The translations under genes and the position numbers were made by a program. From Mycolicibacterium aurum (GTDB lineage: Bacteria > Actinomycetota > Actinomycetes > Mycobacteriales > Mycobacteriaceae), in contig NZ_LR134356.1 in the NCBI RefSeq assembly GCF_900637195.1, forward strand, positions 124,001-188,000: a DNA stretch of 64,000 nt. Reading direction: 5' to 3'. The notes under the pieces are model-generated. The model searched no databases, had not been told where the DNA came from, and was given only the letters and a program-made list of their open reading frames with translations. Shown in pieces: positions 10,070-21,384 of this stretch; position 1 is the first letter of the stretch, and every line of letters begins with the position of its first letter.

Positions 10070-10968
10070 CCACCGAGGACGAGTCCGCGACCGCGCAGCC
10101 ACGTCGCCGGTTCCTGCGGCGCCGGCCGAAGGCGATCCCCACGGAAGCTCCTGAGTCCCCGTCCTCCGCCGACGATCCGGCGACGCGTGAAGACGCCGTG
10201 ACGGCGCCGGAAGAACCCGCGAGAACGCCGGTCGGTAAGGCGGCGAGGGCCGCCCGGACGCCCGCCGCACCGCAGGAAGCTGCCGCTGAGGAACCCGCCC
10301 TCGCCGAGGCCCCGGCCGATCAGGAGCCGGCCACCGAGGACACGCCTGACGAGGACACAGCCGTCGACACGACCGATGACGAGGCCCCGGCCGAGGAGGA
10401 GGTCGAGTCTGCGGAACCTGTTGTGCTGGTGCCCCACCGGCCCGCTCCCAAGGGTCTGGTCATCACGGCCGCCGCCACAGCGGTGGTGTTCGTCGGTGCC
10501 AGTGCGTTCGCCGCGGCCATGGTGCAGCCCTATCTCGCCGAGCGTGCGCTGGTGCAGACAAAGCTCGACATCGCCCGCACCGCCGCCGACGCGATCACCA
10601 CGCTGTGGTCCTACACGCCGGAGGACATGTCGACGCTGGCCGACCGGGCTTCGGTCTATCTGGACGGTGGCTTCGCCGACGAGTACCGCCGCTACATCGA
10701 TGCGATCGTCGAGCCGAACAAGCAGGCCCAGGTCACCAACAGCACCCAGGTGGTGGGTGCGGCGGTCGAATCCGTGTCGCCGCCTTCGATTCCGACCGAG
10801 GCCACCGCCCTGGTCTACACCAACTCGGTGGCCACCAGCCCGGTCACCAAGAACATTCCCGCGCTGCGCTACCTGTCGTACCGATTGACGATGCAGCGCG
10901 ACGGCGGCGAATGGCGCATCACCCGCATGTCGACCGTGACGTCGTTTGATCTGACACCGCAGCTGTAG
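10036..10968 (+). CDS. Mce-associated membrane protein with long acidic N-terminus (fourth of four)
   Basis: 310 residues, GTG start 34 bp before the end of the previous gene. Residues 1-130 are disordered and rich in Glu, Ala, Pro and Asp; a transmembrane helix (about 136-160) and a Mce-associated extracytoplasmic domain follow. It matches the position and layout of Rv0178, the last gene of the mce1 unit. The acidic cytoplasmic arm is an obvious candidate for interaction with a basic partner, but nothing in the sequence identifies one. Confidence 0.85.
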   Translation: MEDQQPGPGDLTTEDESATAQPRRRFLRRRPKAIPTEAPESPSSADDPATREDAVTAPEEPARTPVGKAARAARTPAAPQEAAAEEPALAEAPADQEPATEDTPDEDTAVDTTDDEAPAEEEVESAEPVVLVPHRPAPKGLVITAAATAVVFVGASAFAAAMVQPYLAERALVQTKLDIARTAADAITTLWSYTPEDMSTLADRASVYLDGGFADEYRRYIDAIVEPNKQAQVTNSTQVVGAAVESVSPPSIPTEATALVYTNSVATSPVTKNIPALRYLSYRLTMQRDGGEWRITRMSTVTSFDLTPQL

Positions 10969-10973
10969 CCCAC

Positions 10974-11666
10974 ATGGCGCTGTCCCCCTCGCCGGTATCG
11001 CGGCGCCAGACAGTCACCGCCCTGCTTCTGCTGACGTTCACGACCGGGTTGATCGACGCGGTCAGCGTGCTCGTGCTCGGCCACGTCTTCGTCGCGAACA
11101 TGACCGGGAACGTGATCTTCCTCGGTTTCTGGTTCGTGCCGCACTCCGGTGTCGACTTGACCGCTGCCGCGGTGGCCTTCGCCGGCTTTGTCGTGGGAAC
11201 CATTGTGGGAGGGCGATTTTCGCGTCACCTCGACAGCAACGTGCGTGTATGGCTGACGTCGGCACTCGGCGTCGAAGTCGTGATGCTCGCGGTCCTGGCG
11301 ATCCTCGCGGGCACCGGCGTGCTGGACTATCACGACGACTCCAAGCTGGTGCTGATCGCCGGCCTGGCGTGGGCGTTCGGGATGCAGAATGCCACCGCGC
11401 GCCAGTTCGGCATCCAGGAGCTGTCGACCACGGTGCTGACATCCACGATCGTCGGCATCGGGTTCGACAGCAGGCTGGCCGGTGGCACCGGTGATCGGGA
11501 GAAGCTGCGCTTCGGGGTGGTGCTCACGATGTGCGCGGGCGCGGCGGTGGGTGCGACGTTGACGCGCTTCACCGTCGCTCCCATCATCGGGCTGGCCGGG
11601 ATCATCGTGGCCGCGAGCGCCGCCATCTTCTGGTTCGGCCGCGGCGGCGACGGACAGCCGCAGTGA
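10974..11666 (+). CDS. YoaK/DUF1275 family membrane protein
   Basis: 230 residues with about six hydrophobic segments. The opening (TGLIDAVSVLVLGHVFVANMTGN) and the later motif WAFGMQNATAR are characteristic of DUF1275 (YoaK) proteins, whose biochemical role is unsettled; some annotations suggest small-molecule transport. It starts 5 bp after the last Mce-associated gene, so it may be transcribed with it, though it is not part of known mce1 operons. It overlaps the next gene by GTGA at 11663. Confidence 0.85.
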   Translation: MALSPSPVSRRQTVTALLLLTFTTGLIDAVSVLVLGHVFVANMTGNVIFLGFWFVPHSGVDLTAAAVAFAGFVVGTIVGGRFSRHLDSNVRVWLTSALGVEVVMLAVLAILAGTGVLDYHDDSKLVLIAGLAWAFGMQNATARQFGIQELSTTVLTSTIVGIGFDSRLAGGTGDREKLRFGVVLTMCAGAAVGATLTRFTVAPIIGLAGIIVAASAAIFWFGRGGDGQPQ

Positions 11667-12421
11667 CCTTCACGAAGCAGAACCCAAGGGCGCCTGCGGG
11701 TTTCTTCGGCTGCGAGGCGGCCGGTCTGCGGTGGCTCGCGGACGCCGACGGCGGTGTTCCGTGCGCTCGGGTGGTGGCGGTGGACGAGCAGTCGCTGACT
11801 CTGGACCGGTTGACCCCGGCGGCACCGAGCAGCGGCGCGGCGAATGAGTTCGGGGTGCGGCTGGCGCGTACTCACGGCGCCGGTGCCGAGGGGTTCGGCG
11901 CGCCTCCCGTGGACTGGAGCGGTCCGGGCTACTTCGGTCCGCTGCATCACCCGCTGCCGATGGCGTACGGCAGCGACCGATCCTGGGGTGTGTTCTATGC
12001 CGATCGGCGGCTGACGCCGATGGCTGACCTGGCAGACCTCGACGACGCCACCCGCGAGACCGTCGATGAGGTGATACGGCGTTGTCGGGCAGGTGATTTC
12101 GACGACCACGACACGCCCTGCCGGCTGCATGGGGACCTGTGGAGCGGCAACGTCATGTGGACGCCGGACGGCGTGGTGCTGATCGACCCGGCCGCGCACG
12201 GCGGGCATCGCGAAACCGACCTGGCGATGCTGGCGCTGTTCGGGTGTCCGTATCTGGAGGACGTCATCGCGGGGTACCAGACGGAGCATCCGCTGCGCGA
12301 CGGCTGGCGCGACCGCGTCGGGCTGCATCAGCTCTACCCGCTGCTGGCGCACGTGGTGCTCTTCGGGTCCGGCTATCTGCGCCAGACTCGGGCGGCCGCG
12401 GTCAGCGCCTGCCGGCTGTGA
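11663..12421 (+). CDS. fructosamine kinase family protein
   Basis: 252 residues, GTG start in a GTGA overlap. The protein-kinase-like fold is shown by the catalytic loop LHGDLWSGNVMW, the DPAAHGGHRETDLAML metal-binding segment and the N-terminal SFGCEAAGL-type region (here FFGCEAAGLRWLADA). Family members phosphorylate ketosamines (fructosamine/ribulosamine adducts) on proteins or small molecules, starting deglycation. Nothing in the neighbourhood fixes the substrate. Coupling to the DUF1275 gene suggests shared expression. Confidence 0.85.
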   Translation: MTFTKQNPRAPAGFFGCEAAGLRWLADADGGVPCARVVAVDEQSLTLDRLTPAAPSSGAANEFGVRLARTHGAGAEGFGAPPVDWSGPGYFGPLHHPLPMAYGSDRSWGVFYADRRLTPMADLADLDDATRETVDEVIRRCRAGDFDDHDTPCRLHGDLWSGNVMWTPDGVVLIDPAAHGGHRETDLAMLALFGCPYLEDVIAGYQTEHPLRDGWRDRVGLHQLYPLLAHVVLFGSGYLRQTRAAAVSACRL

Positions 12422-12443
12422 CCTGAAAGGGCTTGGCGGAGCG

Positions 12444-13535
12444 CTAGTTGAATGCCAGCCACGCCGGCTGGGCGCGTTCCCGGGAGTCGCACAGCACCGC
12501 CATCGTGTCGCAGGAGCCACGGGGTGAGCCTGCGCCCGCCCACATGCCGCCGGTGTCGCGGCGCAGCACGATGGCCGACGACCCGCCGCCGTCCAGCAGC
12601 ACAGCGGTGTCGCTGCCCAGTCCGCGGAAGAGGTCTTGAATCTGGTCGGGGGTGTAGCTGCCGCCCTGGAACACGTACATCTCGTCGCGATCCCTGACGT
12701 AGGCGATCGCGGTGCGTGCCGCGCTGGGACCGGGGTCGTTCATCTGTCCCGTGTCACCCGGCGCAAGCAGTCCCAGTCCCGCGACGGCCACGAACCGGGT
12801 GCCCTTGTCGAGCAGCCCGGTGATGACAGGGGTGGCGGCGTCGTAGTCCTCAAGGCTCCTGGGCGGGACGACGAACGGCGCGCCGGCGACGGGGATGATC
12901 ATCGTCGACAGCGCCATCCAGTGTTCGTTTCCGCCGGACAGACCCTGCTTGCCCGCGTAGGCCAGCGTCCCGGTGACCGCCTTGTTGGTGCGGCCCAGAC
13001 CCCGGGTGTTGTCGACGTAGGCGCCCAGCGGCGAACTGCAGCCGGTCGACTTCCACGAGCCGCCCTGCTGACCGCGTACGTCGAAGAAGTTGGCGTTGAT
13101 CGCGATGGTGGGTTGGCCGAGAGCCTGCCACGCCTCCAGCGGCGAGTACGTCTCCGAGGCCTGCCAGAGCCCCTCGCCGGTGCGCGCTCGGGGGTCGCGT
13201 TCGCAGCGGGCCTGATAGCCGGTGTGCGAGTCGGCGAGCAGCCGGGGCGCGATCCGCTCGGACGCGCCCTTGATGACCATCAGACGGCCGCCATTGTTCA
13301 TCTCGTACCAGTTGCCTGCCGCGTTCAGCATCGGCGCAGGGAAGCCGCCGCCGAAGTTGTACACCAGGTACGAGCCGCGCGTGTTGGCGATCGCGCCGGC
13401 GAGCAGTTCCCGCGCGCTGGCCGCCTGGGCGGCGGGTGCCCCGGCGACGGCTGCCACGACGGCGCACATCGACGCCGCGACGATCACCCGGGCGGCCGTG
13501 AGGCCGCGCCGGAAGTTTGCGGTCGGAGTCGGCAC
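12444..13535 (-). CDS. secreted phosphodiester glycosidase (NAGPA domain), LprO-like
   Basis: 363 residues: cleavable signal peptide (about 1-39, ending AAQAAS), then a phosphodiester glycosidase domain with the repeated INANFF...G and DGGGSSAIVL (residues 315-324) segments typical of this family. From memory the sequence resembles Rv0179c (lprO), which occupies the equivalent place downstream of mce1 in M. tuberculosis; however the N-terminus here has no lipobox Cys, so export rather than lipidation is expected. It converges on the fructosamine kinase gene with 22 bp between. A PhoP/MtrA-type repeat lies about 70 bp upstream of its start. Substrate unknown; a cell-wall glycan phosphodiester is plausible. 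Confidence 0.85.
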   Translation of the reverse strand: MPTPTANFRRGLTAARVIVAASMCAVVAAVAGAPAAQAASARELLAGAIANTRGSYLVYNFGGGFPAPMLNAAGNWYEMNNGGRLMVIKGASERIAPRLLADSHTGYQARCERDPRARTGEGLWQASETYSPLEAWQALGQPTIAINANFFDVRGQQGGSWKSTGCSSPLGAYVDNTRGLGRTNKAVTGTLAYAGKQGLSGGNEHWMALSTMIIPVAGAPFVVPPRSLEDYDAATPVITGLLDKGTRFVAVAGLGLLAPGDTGQMNDPGPSAARTAIAYVRDRDEMYVFQGGSYTPDQIQDLFRGLGSDTAVLLDGGGSSAIVLRRDTGGMWAGAGSPRGSCDTMAVLCDSRERAQPAWLAFN

Positions 13536-13606
13536 CCGCGGCTCCCATCGGACAGGGGATTAAGCGATCACAACAATAATCCCAGTAGACACACTGTCAA
13601 CTTTCG

Positions 13607-13624
13607 TCACAGCGGTATCACAGG
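13607..13624 (+). promoter_or_regulatory. PhoP/MtrA-type direct repeat box
   Basis: TCACAGC, four bases, TCACAGG: two 7-bp direct repeats with an 11-bp period. This equals the mycobacterial PhoP box (TCACAGC-N4-TCACAGC) except for the last base. The left half (GTCACAGCG) also fits the MtrA motif. It lies between the divergent genes at 13535 (minus) and 13742 (plus), nearer the first. Confidence 0.6.
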
Positions 13625-13741
13625 ATGGTTCCGGTCAGGTCGCTGCGCCCTTTGCTGCGGCCACGTTCTGCTGGGCGCCGACGTCATCGGGAAGTCACAT
13701 CGCCGGGGTGGGGCCGACGCCGAGGTGGGTAATCCCCGAAC

Positions 13742-14188
13742 ATGCCTACCGTCACCCGTACCTTCACCGTGACTACGCCGCCGGAGCTCGTGGTCGACTA
13801 CCTCAGGGATTTCGGGCATGCCGAACAGTGGGATCCGGGCACCAGAACGTGCGAGCGCATCGACAGCGGTCCCGTTACCGAAGGCTCGTTCTGGCACCAC
13901 GTGTCCACGATCGCCGGAGTCACCGTCGAATTGACCTACAAGCTCGAAGAGCTCACCGACCGCAAGCTGGTGTTCGTCGGCGAGAACCAGTCGTCGCGAA
14001 TCATCGACACGATCACCGTCGACGCCGAGGGCACGGGTTCGGCGATCACCTACGTCGCCGATCTCGAGATGTTCGGCGCCGCCAGGTTGTTCGGTCCGGT
14101 GATGGCGCTGGTGTTCCAGAAGCGCGCCGGCGACACCGAGAAGCAGATGGCGACGGTGCTCAACCAGCTCGCGACCAGTAGTAACTAG
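13742..14188 (+). CDS. SRPBCC (START/polyketide cyclase-like) family protein
   Basis: 148 residues with the layout of SRPBCC ligand-binding proteins: an N-terminal beta strand (TVTRTFTVTTPPELVVDYL), a W-D-P-G segment, alternating strands and a long C-terminal helix (KRAGDTEKQMATVLNQL). Such proteins bind hydrophobic ligands in a deep cavity; no catalytic residues can be assigned. It is divergent from the LprO-like gene and overlaps the convergent downstream gene by 4 bp at its stop. Substrate unknown. Confidence 0.85.
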   Translation: MPTVTRTFTVTTPPELVVDYLRDFGHAEQWDPGTRTCERIDSGPVTEGSFWHHVSTIAGVTVELTYKLEELTDRKLVFVGENQSSRIIDTITVDAEGTGSAITYVADLEMFGAARLFGPVMALVFQKRAGDTEKQMATVLNQLATSSN

Positions 14189-15522
14189 GCCGGCGGGGCG
14201 AGGCGGTAGATCGCGTCGGCGGCATCGTCGGTGATGTAGACCGCCCGGTCAGGCCCGACCACCGCCGCGACCGGCCTGCCCCACCGCTGACCGTCCGCCG
14301 TCTGGAAGCCGCCGACCAGGGTCTGCTGGTCGCCGAGCTCGCCCCCGGACCACGGGTAGAACGAGACCTCGGGAGCCCGCGGTGGTTGCCGGTTCCAGGA
14401 GCCGTGCACACCCACGAGGGCGCCGCGCGCATAGGGCTCGGGCAACTCGCCGTCGACGAAACTGAGTCCCAGCGGTGCCGAGTGCGCGCCCATGGACTGC
14501 TCCACGGGCGGCAGCGCTGCGCAGTCCAGCCGGTCCCCGTCGGGGTTGGTCTGGACGTCCCTGACGAACGGAAGGTCGGCAGTGCCCGAACCAGATAAGG
14601 CGTTGTTGCAGTACGGCCAGCCGAGCTCGCGACCGGGAGTGAGCTTGGCGATCTGCTCGGGCGGATTGTCGCCGACATATTCCGGAAGCACCTGCCCGTA
14701 GGACGGGCCGGGCTCCGGGAACTGCACGTTGTCACGGCCGTTGTTGGCGATCCAGACGGCACCATCCGGGGCCACGGCCAGACCGGTCCCGTTGCGCACC
14801 CCGGTGGCGAACGGCTCGGCCGCACCGCCGCCGGGCGGTACCCGCATGATCGTCGCGCGCGGCGGTGTGGCGCTGCGGTCTGATTCGGAGATGTTTCCCG
14901 TGGAACCGATCGAGAAATACACCGCGCCGTCGGGACCGACTGCAACGCTCTTGAGGACGTGCGAGTAGGCGCCGCGCAGGTCCGGGCTGCGATCGTCGGG
15001 CAACCCGCCGGCGACGGTTCGTGAATTGGTCGCCGCGCCGCCCGCATAGTCGTAGGCATCCACCTGATCGCTCTGCGCCACATACAGAGTGGACCCGTCG
15101 AACGCCAGGCCGTGCGGCTCGTCGAGGCCCTCCAGCAGCACCGTCTCTTCCGGCGGCTGGTCGCCGCGCGGGCGGAACTGCAGTACTCGGCCGGAGCTGG
15201 GCACCGACACGAGCAGAGCACCGTCGGGCGTCCACGCGGCCAGCCGTGGCCGGGAGGTACGCGCCCACACCGACAGCGTCCAGCCGTCGGGCACCACGGC
15301 CTCGCGAGGCTCGTCGAACGGCGCCTCGGAGAGTTCGGGACCGACCTGGACGGTCACCGGCCCCGATCCCGACCCGGGCGCGGCGACGGACGGCTCGGTC
15401 GCGGACTGCTCGGTACCGGACTGTGACGACGGTGCAGGCTCCTCGGCGCCGGCACACCCGGCAAGCAGCACGGTACCCAGCAGTAGCGCTCCGATTTGCT
15501 TATGCCGCAGCAAGTCCGGCAT
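14185..15522 (-). CDS. lipoprotein, PQQ-type glucose/sorbosone dehydrogenase-like beta-propeller
   Basis: 445 residues from the ATG at 15522. A lipoprotein signal peptide ends at Cys23 (LLAGC). The mature protein carries a six-bladed beta-propeller of the glucose/sorbosone dehydrogenase family, with repeated G-P-D-G-A/R-V-Y-I blades (VGPDGAVYFSIG, VAPDGAVWIANNG, VGPDRAVYITDD) and a GVHGSWNR segment. Relatives oxidise sugars with PQQ, but many actinobacterial members have no proven activity and may bind other ligands. The start overlaps the end of the pirin gene by 23 bp, so the two are co-transcribed. Confidence 0.85.
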   Translation of the reverse strand: MPDLLRHKQIGALLLGTVLLAGCAGAEEPAPSSQSGTEQSATEPSVAAPGSGSGPVTVQVGPELSEAPFDEPREAVVPDGWTLSVWARTSRPRLAAWTPDGALLVSVPSSGRVLQFRPRGDQPPEETVLLEGLDEPHGLAFDGSTLYVAQSDQVDAYDYAGGAATNSRTVAGGLPDDRSPDLRGAYSHVLKSVAVGPDGAVYFSIGSTGNISESDRSATPPRATIMRVPPGGGAAEPFATGVRNGTGLAVAPDGAVWIANNGRDNVQFPEPGPSYGQVLPEYVGDNPPEQIAKLTPGRELGWPYCNNALSGSGTADLPFVRDVQTNPDGDRLDCAALPPVEQSMGAHSAPLGLSFVDGELPEPYARGALVGVHGSWNRQPPRAPEVSFYPWSGGELGDQQTLVGGFQTADGQRWGRPVAAVVGPDRAVYITDDAADAIYRLAPPA

Positions 15523-16267
15523 GCATCTCCCAGATGAGGATCTCGGCGGGTTCGGTGGCGGTGACGCGCTGGCCGCCGGATGCGGTGAACCGTACCGCGT
15601 CGCCCTCGTGCAACGGGCCGGCGCCCTCGAGGACCACCTCACCCCTGGGGACGAACAGGTGCAGGTACGGCGCCTCGGGCAACTCGACGCTCTGGCCGGC
15701 CTCCAGACGTGCACCGTGCAGGGCGGCGTAGCGGTTGCGGATCGTGATCGCGGCGTCGTCGCTGTGCTCGGGCATGCCGGAGGCGATGGTCACCAACCTG
15801 CCGCGCAGAAGTTCGTCGTCGATCTCCAGCTGCTGGTAGCCCGGGGCGGCTCCCGATTCGTCGGGGACGACCCACATCTGGACGAAATGCACCGGCTCAC
15901 TGTGGGACTGCTCGCCGGTCAGCGTCCAGGAATCGTTCTTCTCGGAGTGCATGATCCCGCGTCCGGCCGACATCCGCTGCGCCAGACCGGGATAGATGAC
16001 GCCCGAGTGGCCGGTGGAGTCCTGGTGGACCAGGGACCCGCGCAGCACCCACGTGACGATCTCCATGTCTCGGTGCGGGTGGGTGTCAAAGCCACTGCCC
16101 GGCGTGACGATGTCGTCATTGTTGACCAGCAGCAGGCCGTGATGGGTGTTGTCGGGCTCGTAATGGCCGCCGAACGAGAACGAGTGCTTGGAGTCCAGCC
16201 ACGCGATCTTGGTCTTGGCGCGATCACCGGCGCGCCGAACATCGACGATGCTCTGGCTGATGGTCAT
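15500..16267 (-). CDS. pirin family protein (quercetinase-like bicupin)
   Basis: 255 residues. The four metal ligands of the pirin N-terminal cupin are all present: His63 and His65 (HPHRDMEI) and His107 and Glu109 (MHSEKN). Pirins bind iron; some bacterial members cleave quercetin with O2. Its place beside SigG matches Rv0181c. A GAGGAG ribosome site lies 9 nt before the ATG, and a minus-strand TAGGCT -10 candidate sits at 16297-16302. It is divergent from a MarR gene, which may control it. Confidence 0.9.
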   Translation of the reverse strand: MTISQSIVDVRRAGDRAKTKIAWLDSKHSFSFGGHYEPDNTHHGLLLVNNDDIVTPGSGFDTHPHRDMEIVTWVLRGSLVHQDSTGHSGVIYPGLAQRMSAGRGIMHSEKNDSWTLTGEQSHSEPVHFVQMWVVPDESGAAPGYQQLEIDDELLRGRLVTIASGMPEHSDDAAITIRNRYAALHGARLEAGQSVELPEAPYLHLFVPRGEVVLEGAGPLHEGDAVRFTASGGQRVTATEPAEILIWEMHAGLAAA

Positions 16268-16324
16268 CTGCGATCACTCCTCGAAGAGTCCTTGTCAGCC
16301 TAGGTGGCTGCGCTGCAGTCGACA

Positions 16325-16344
16325 ACATGGATGATGTGTCATGT
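16325..16344. promoter_or_regulatory. candidate MarR operator in the pirin/MarR divergent promoter
   Basis: ACATG and CATGT arms flank an inner imperfect palindrome ATGA-tgtg-TCAT. The site lies just upstream of the TAGGCT -10 box of the MarR gene and between the two divergent promoters, the usual place for an autoregulated MarR site. The pairing with this regulator is inferred from position only. Confidence 0.4.
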
Positions 16345-16366
16345 ATTCCGTGGTTAGGCTGGACGG

Positions 16367-16816
16367 ATGGAATGGCTCAGCGACGAGCAGCAGCTGATCT
16401 GGCGGGATTACCTCGCCATGGTGAGCCGTCTGCACACCGCGATGCACCGGCAGCTGCAGCAGGACTGTGAGCTGTCGCTCTCTGACTACGACGTGCTGGT
16501 CGCATTGTCGGAGCGGGGCGCGATGCGCATCAACGAGTTGGGCGACCTGATCGGGTGGGAGCAGAGCCGGCTCTCACATCAGCTCCGCCGGATGCGGGGG
16601 CGCGGGCTGCTGGAGCGAGAAGGTGACGGCGACGACCGTCGCGGGGCCACCGTCGCCCTCACCGAGTCCGGCCTGGCGGCGCTGCAGACCGCCGCGCCGG
16701 GTCACGTGGAACTGGTGCGCGGTGTGGTGTTCGACGGCCTCACAAAGGATGAGCAGCAGGCGTTCGGCATCGCCATCGCCGCGATCCTCGACCGTCTCCG
16801 GGCCGCCAGGGGCTGA
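16367..16816 (+). CDS. MarR family transcriptional regulator
   Basis: 149 residues with a winged helix-turn-helix: RINELGDLIGWEQSRLSHQLRRMRGRGLL followed by the wing GDGDDRRGATVALT, flanked by dimerisation helices. TAGGCT at 16355-16360 is followed by six bases and the ATG, so the mRNA is probably leaderless. It is divergent from the pirin-lipoprotein pair and likely controls them and itself; ligand unknown. Confidence 0.9.
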   Translation: MEWLSDEQQLIWRDYLAMVSRLHTAMHRQLQQDCELSLSDYDVLVALSERGAMRINELGDLIGWEQSRLSHQLRRMRGRGLLEREGDGDDRRGATVALTESGLAALQTAAPGHVELVRGVVFDGLTKDEQQAFGIAIAAILDRLRAARG

Positions 16817-16840
16817 CGGCCGGCGCCGCCGCCGGGGGAG

Positions 16841-19787
<2,947 letters not shown>

Positions 19788-19870
19788 CCTCCTGTGGATG
19801 AAAACCGCTGTGGGGATGGGGGATACTGCGTGTCGATGACACGTCACACCGGATCTCTAATCTGGCGGCC

Positions 19871-20623
19871 ATGAGTACCGACGAGAAGATGCTGGCCCGC
19901 ATCGCCGCGCTGCTGCGCCAGGCCGAGGGCACCGACAACCCGCACGAAGCCGAGGCGTTCATGGCCGCCGCGCAGCGGCTGGCCACCGCCACGTCGATCG
20001 ACCTCGCGGTCGCCCGCAGCCACAGCGACACCCGCACCAAGGGTCAGACGCCGGTGCAGCGCACCATCACCATCGGCGAGCCGGGCGCCAGGGGGCTGCG
20101 CACCTACGTCCAGCTGTTCGTGGTGATCGCGGCCGCCAACGACGTCAAATGCGACGTCGCGTCGAACTCGACGTTCGTGTACGCCTACGGCTTCGCCGAG
20201 GACATCGACACCAGCCATGCGCTGTACACCAGCCTGGTCATGCAGATGGTGCGGGCGTCCAAGGACTACATCGCCTCCGGCGCCCACAAGCCGACGCCGA
20301 CCATCACCGCGCGCCTGAACTTCCAGCTGGCATTCGGGGCCAGGGTCGGCCAGCGGCTCTCCGATGCGCGCGATCAGGCGCAGCGCGAAGCCAAGAGCGG
20401 TCCGGCGAGCATCCCGGGCACGGCGATCGCGTTGCGTAACAAAGACCTTGAGCTCAAGGATTACTACCGCCAGGCGTCCAAGGCGCGCGGCACGTGGCGA
20501 GCGACGAGCGCTACCGCAGGGTACTCGTCGGCGGCGCGCCGGGCGGGTGACCGGGCCGGTATGCGGGCCCGGCTGGGTGGCAATCCGGAGCTGGCGGGGG
20601 CGCGGTCGGCCCTGAAGAGGTGA
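19871..20623 (+). CDS. DUF2786 domain protein
   Basis: 250 residues. The N-terminus (LARIAALLRQAEGTDNPHEAEAFMAAAQRLA) is the DUF2786 signature, a short motif also found at the start of some phage and plasmid proteins; function unknown. The C-terminus is basic and Ala/Arg-rich. TAATCT at 19858-19863 lies seven bases before the ATG (leaderless). It is the first gene of a likely three-gene operon with the metallohydrolase and the small protein, matching Rv0184-Rv0185. Confidence 0.85.
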   Translation: MSTDEKMLARIAALLRQAEGTDNPHEAEAFMAAAQRLATATSIDLAVARSHSDTRTKGQTPVQRTITIGEPGARGLRTYVQLFVVIAAANDVKCDVASNSTFVYAYGFAEDIDTSHALYTSLVMQMVRASKDYIASGAHKPTPTITARLNFQLAFGARVGQRLSDARDQAQREAKSGPASIPGTAIALRNKDLELKDYYRQASKARGTWRATSATAGYSSAARRAGDRAGMRARLGGNPELAGARSALKR

Positions 20624-21126
20624 CCCGTGATGCGCAGCGCGCCAAGGTGTACGCCGCAGAGGGGTTCGTCCGGACCATGTTCGACCGCGCGGCCGAGCGT
20701 GGCGACCCGGTGGTGGAGTTCTTCGGAACCCGGCTGACGCTGCCTCCGGAGGCCCGGTTCGGTTCGGTGGAGTCCGTGCAGACCTACGTCGACGACGTGC
20801 TGGCCCATCCCGTGGTGCGCGAGCGGTGGCCCGCGACGCCGCCGATGCGGGTGCGGTCGCGTCGGGGCGCCACCGCGGCGCACTACGAACGTGCCGGCGG
20901 TCAGGGGCGAAGCGACGCGGGCACCATCGCGGTGCCGGAGGACCGGTCCGGGTGGGCGCTGCGGGAACTGGTGGTGCTGCACGAGATCGCTCATCACCTC
21001 AGCGACACCGGTCCGCCGCACGGACCGGAATTCGTCGCCACGTTCTGCGAGCTGGCAGCGGCGGTGATGGGCGCGGAGGTGGCCTTCGTGTTGAGAATGG
21101 TCTACGCGAAGGAGGGTGTGCGGTAA
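20620..21126 (+). CDS. TIGR04338-type putative metallohydrolase
   Basis: 168 residues, GTG start in a GTGA overlap. The zinc-protease-like motif HEIAHHLSDTGPPHGPEF gives HExxH plus a downstream His as a third ligand. Short single-domain proteins of this type are confined to actinobacteria and have no known substrate. It equals Rv0185 by position. Coupling to the DUF2786 gene suggests the two act together. Confidence 0.85.
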   Translation: MTRDAQRAKVYAAEGFVRTMFDRAAERGDPVVEFFGTRLTLPPEARFGSVESVQTYVDDVLAHPVVRERWPATPPMRVRSRRGATAAHYERAGGQGRSDAGTIAVPEDRSGWALRELVVLHEIAHHLSDTGPPHGPEFVATFCELAAAVMGAEVAFVLRMVYAKEGVR

Positions 21127-21374
21127 TGACGAACAGATTCGAGACGGCCTATGTCGCGGTCGAGAACGTGGTGCCGGGCGATCGACTGGCGATGACGAGT
21201 GACGACGACCCGAACCCCCAGGTGTTCGTGGTCGCCGACGTCGAGGACGTGCACACGATGAACTACGGCGACGAGCCGCGGGTGGTGCTCACCTCGCACC
21301 CCCGCAGCGACGGCTGCGAGCCCATGGTGCTCGCGTATCCGCGGGGCACCCGCCTGCGCAAGGTGATTGGGTAA
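21126..21374 (+). CDS. small conserved hypothetical protein
   Basis: 82 residues. ATG overlaps the previous stop (TAATG), so it belongs to the same operon. The sequence is mainly beta (VENVVPGDRLAMTSD, VFVVADVEDVHTM, PRVVLTSHPRS), suggesting a small SH3- or Hint-like barrel. No family recognised. The preceding metallohydrolase may be its partner. Confidence 0.7.
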   Translation: MTNRFETAYVAVENVVPGDRLAMTSDDDPNPQVFVVADVEDVHTMNYGDEPRVVLTSHPRSDGCEPMVLAYPRGTRLRKVIG

Positions 21375-21384
21375 CGTCGGCGCA

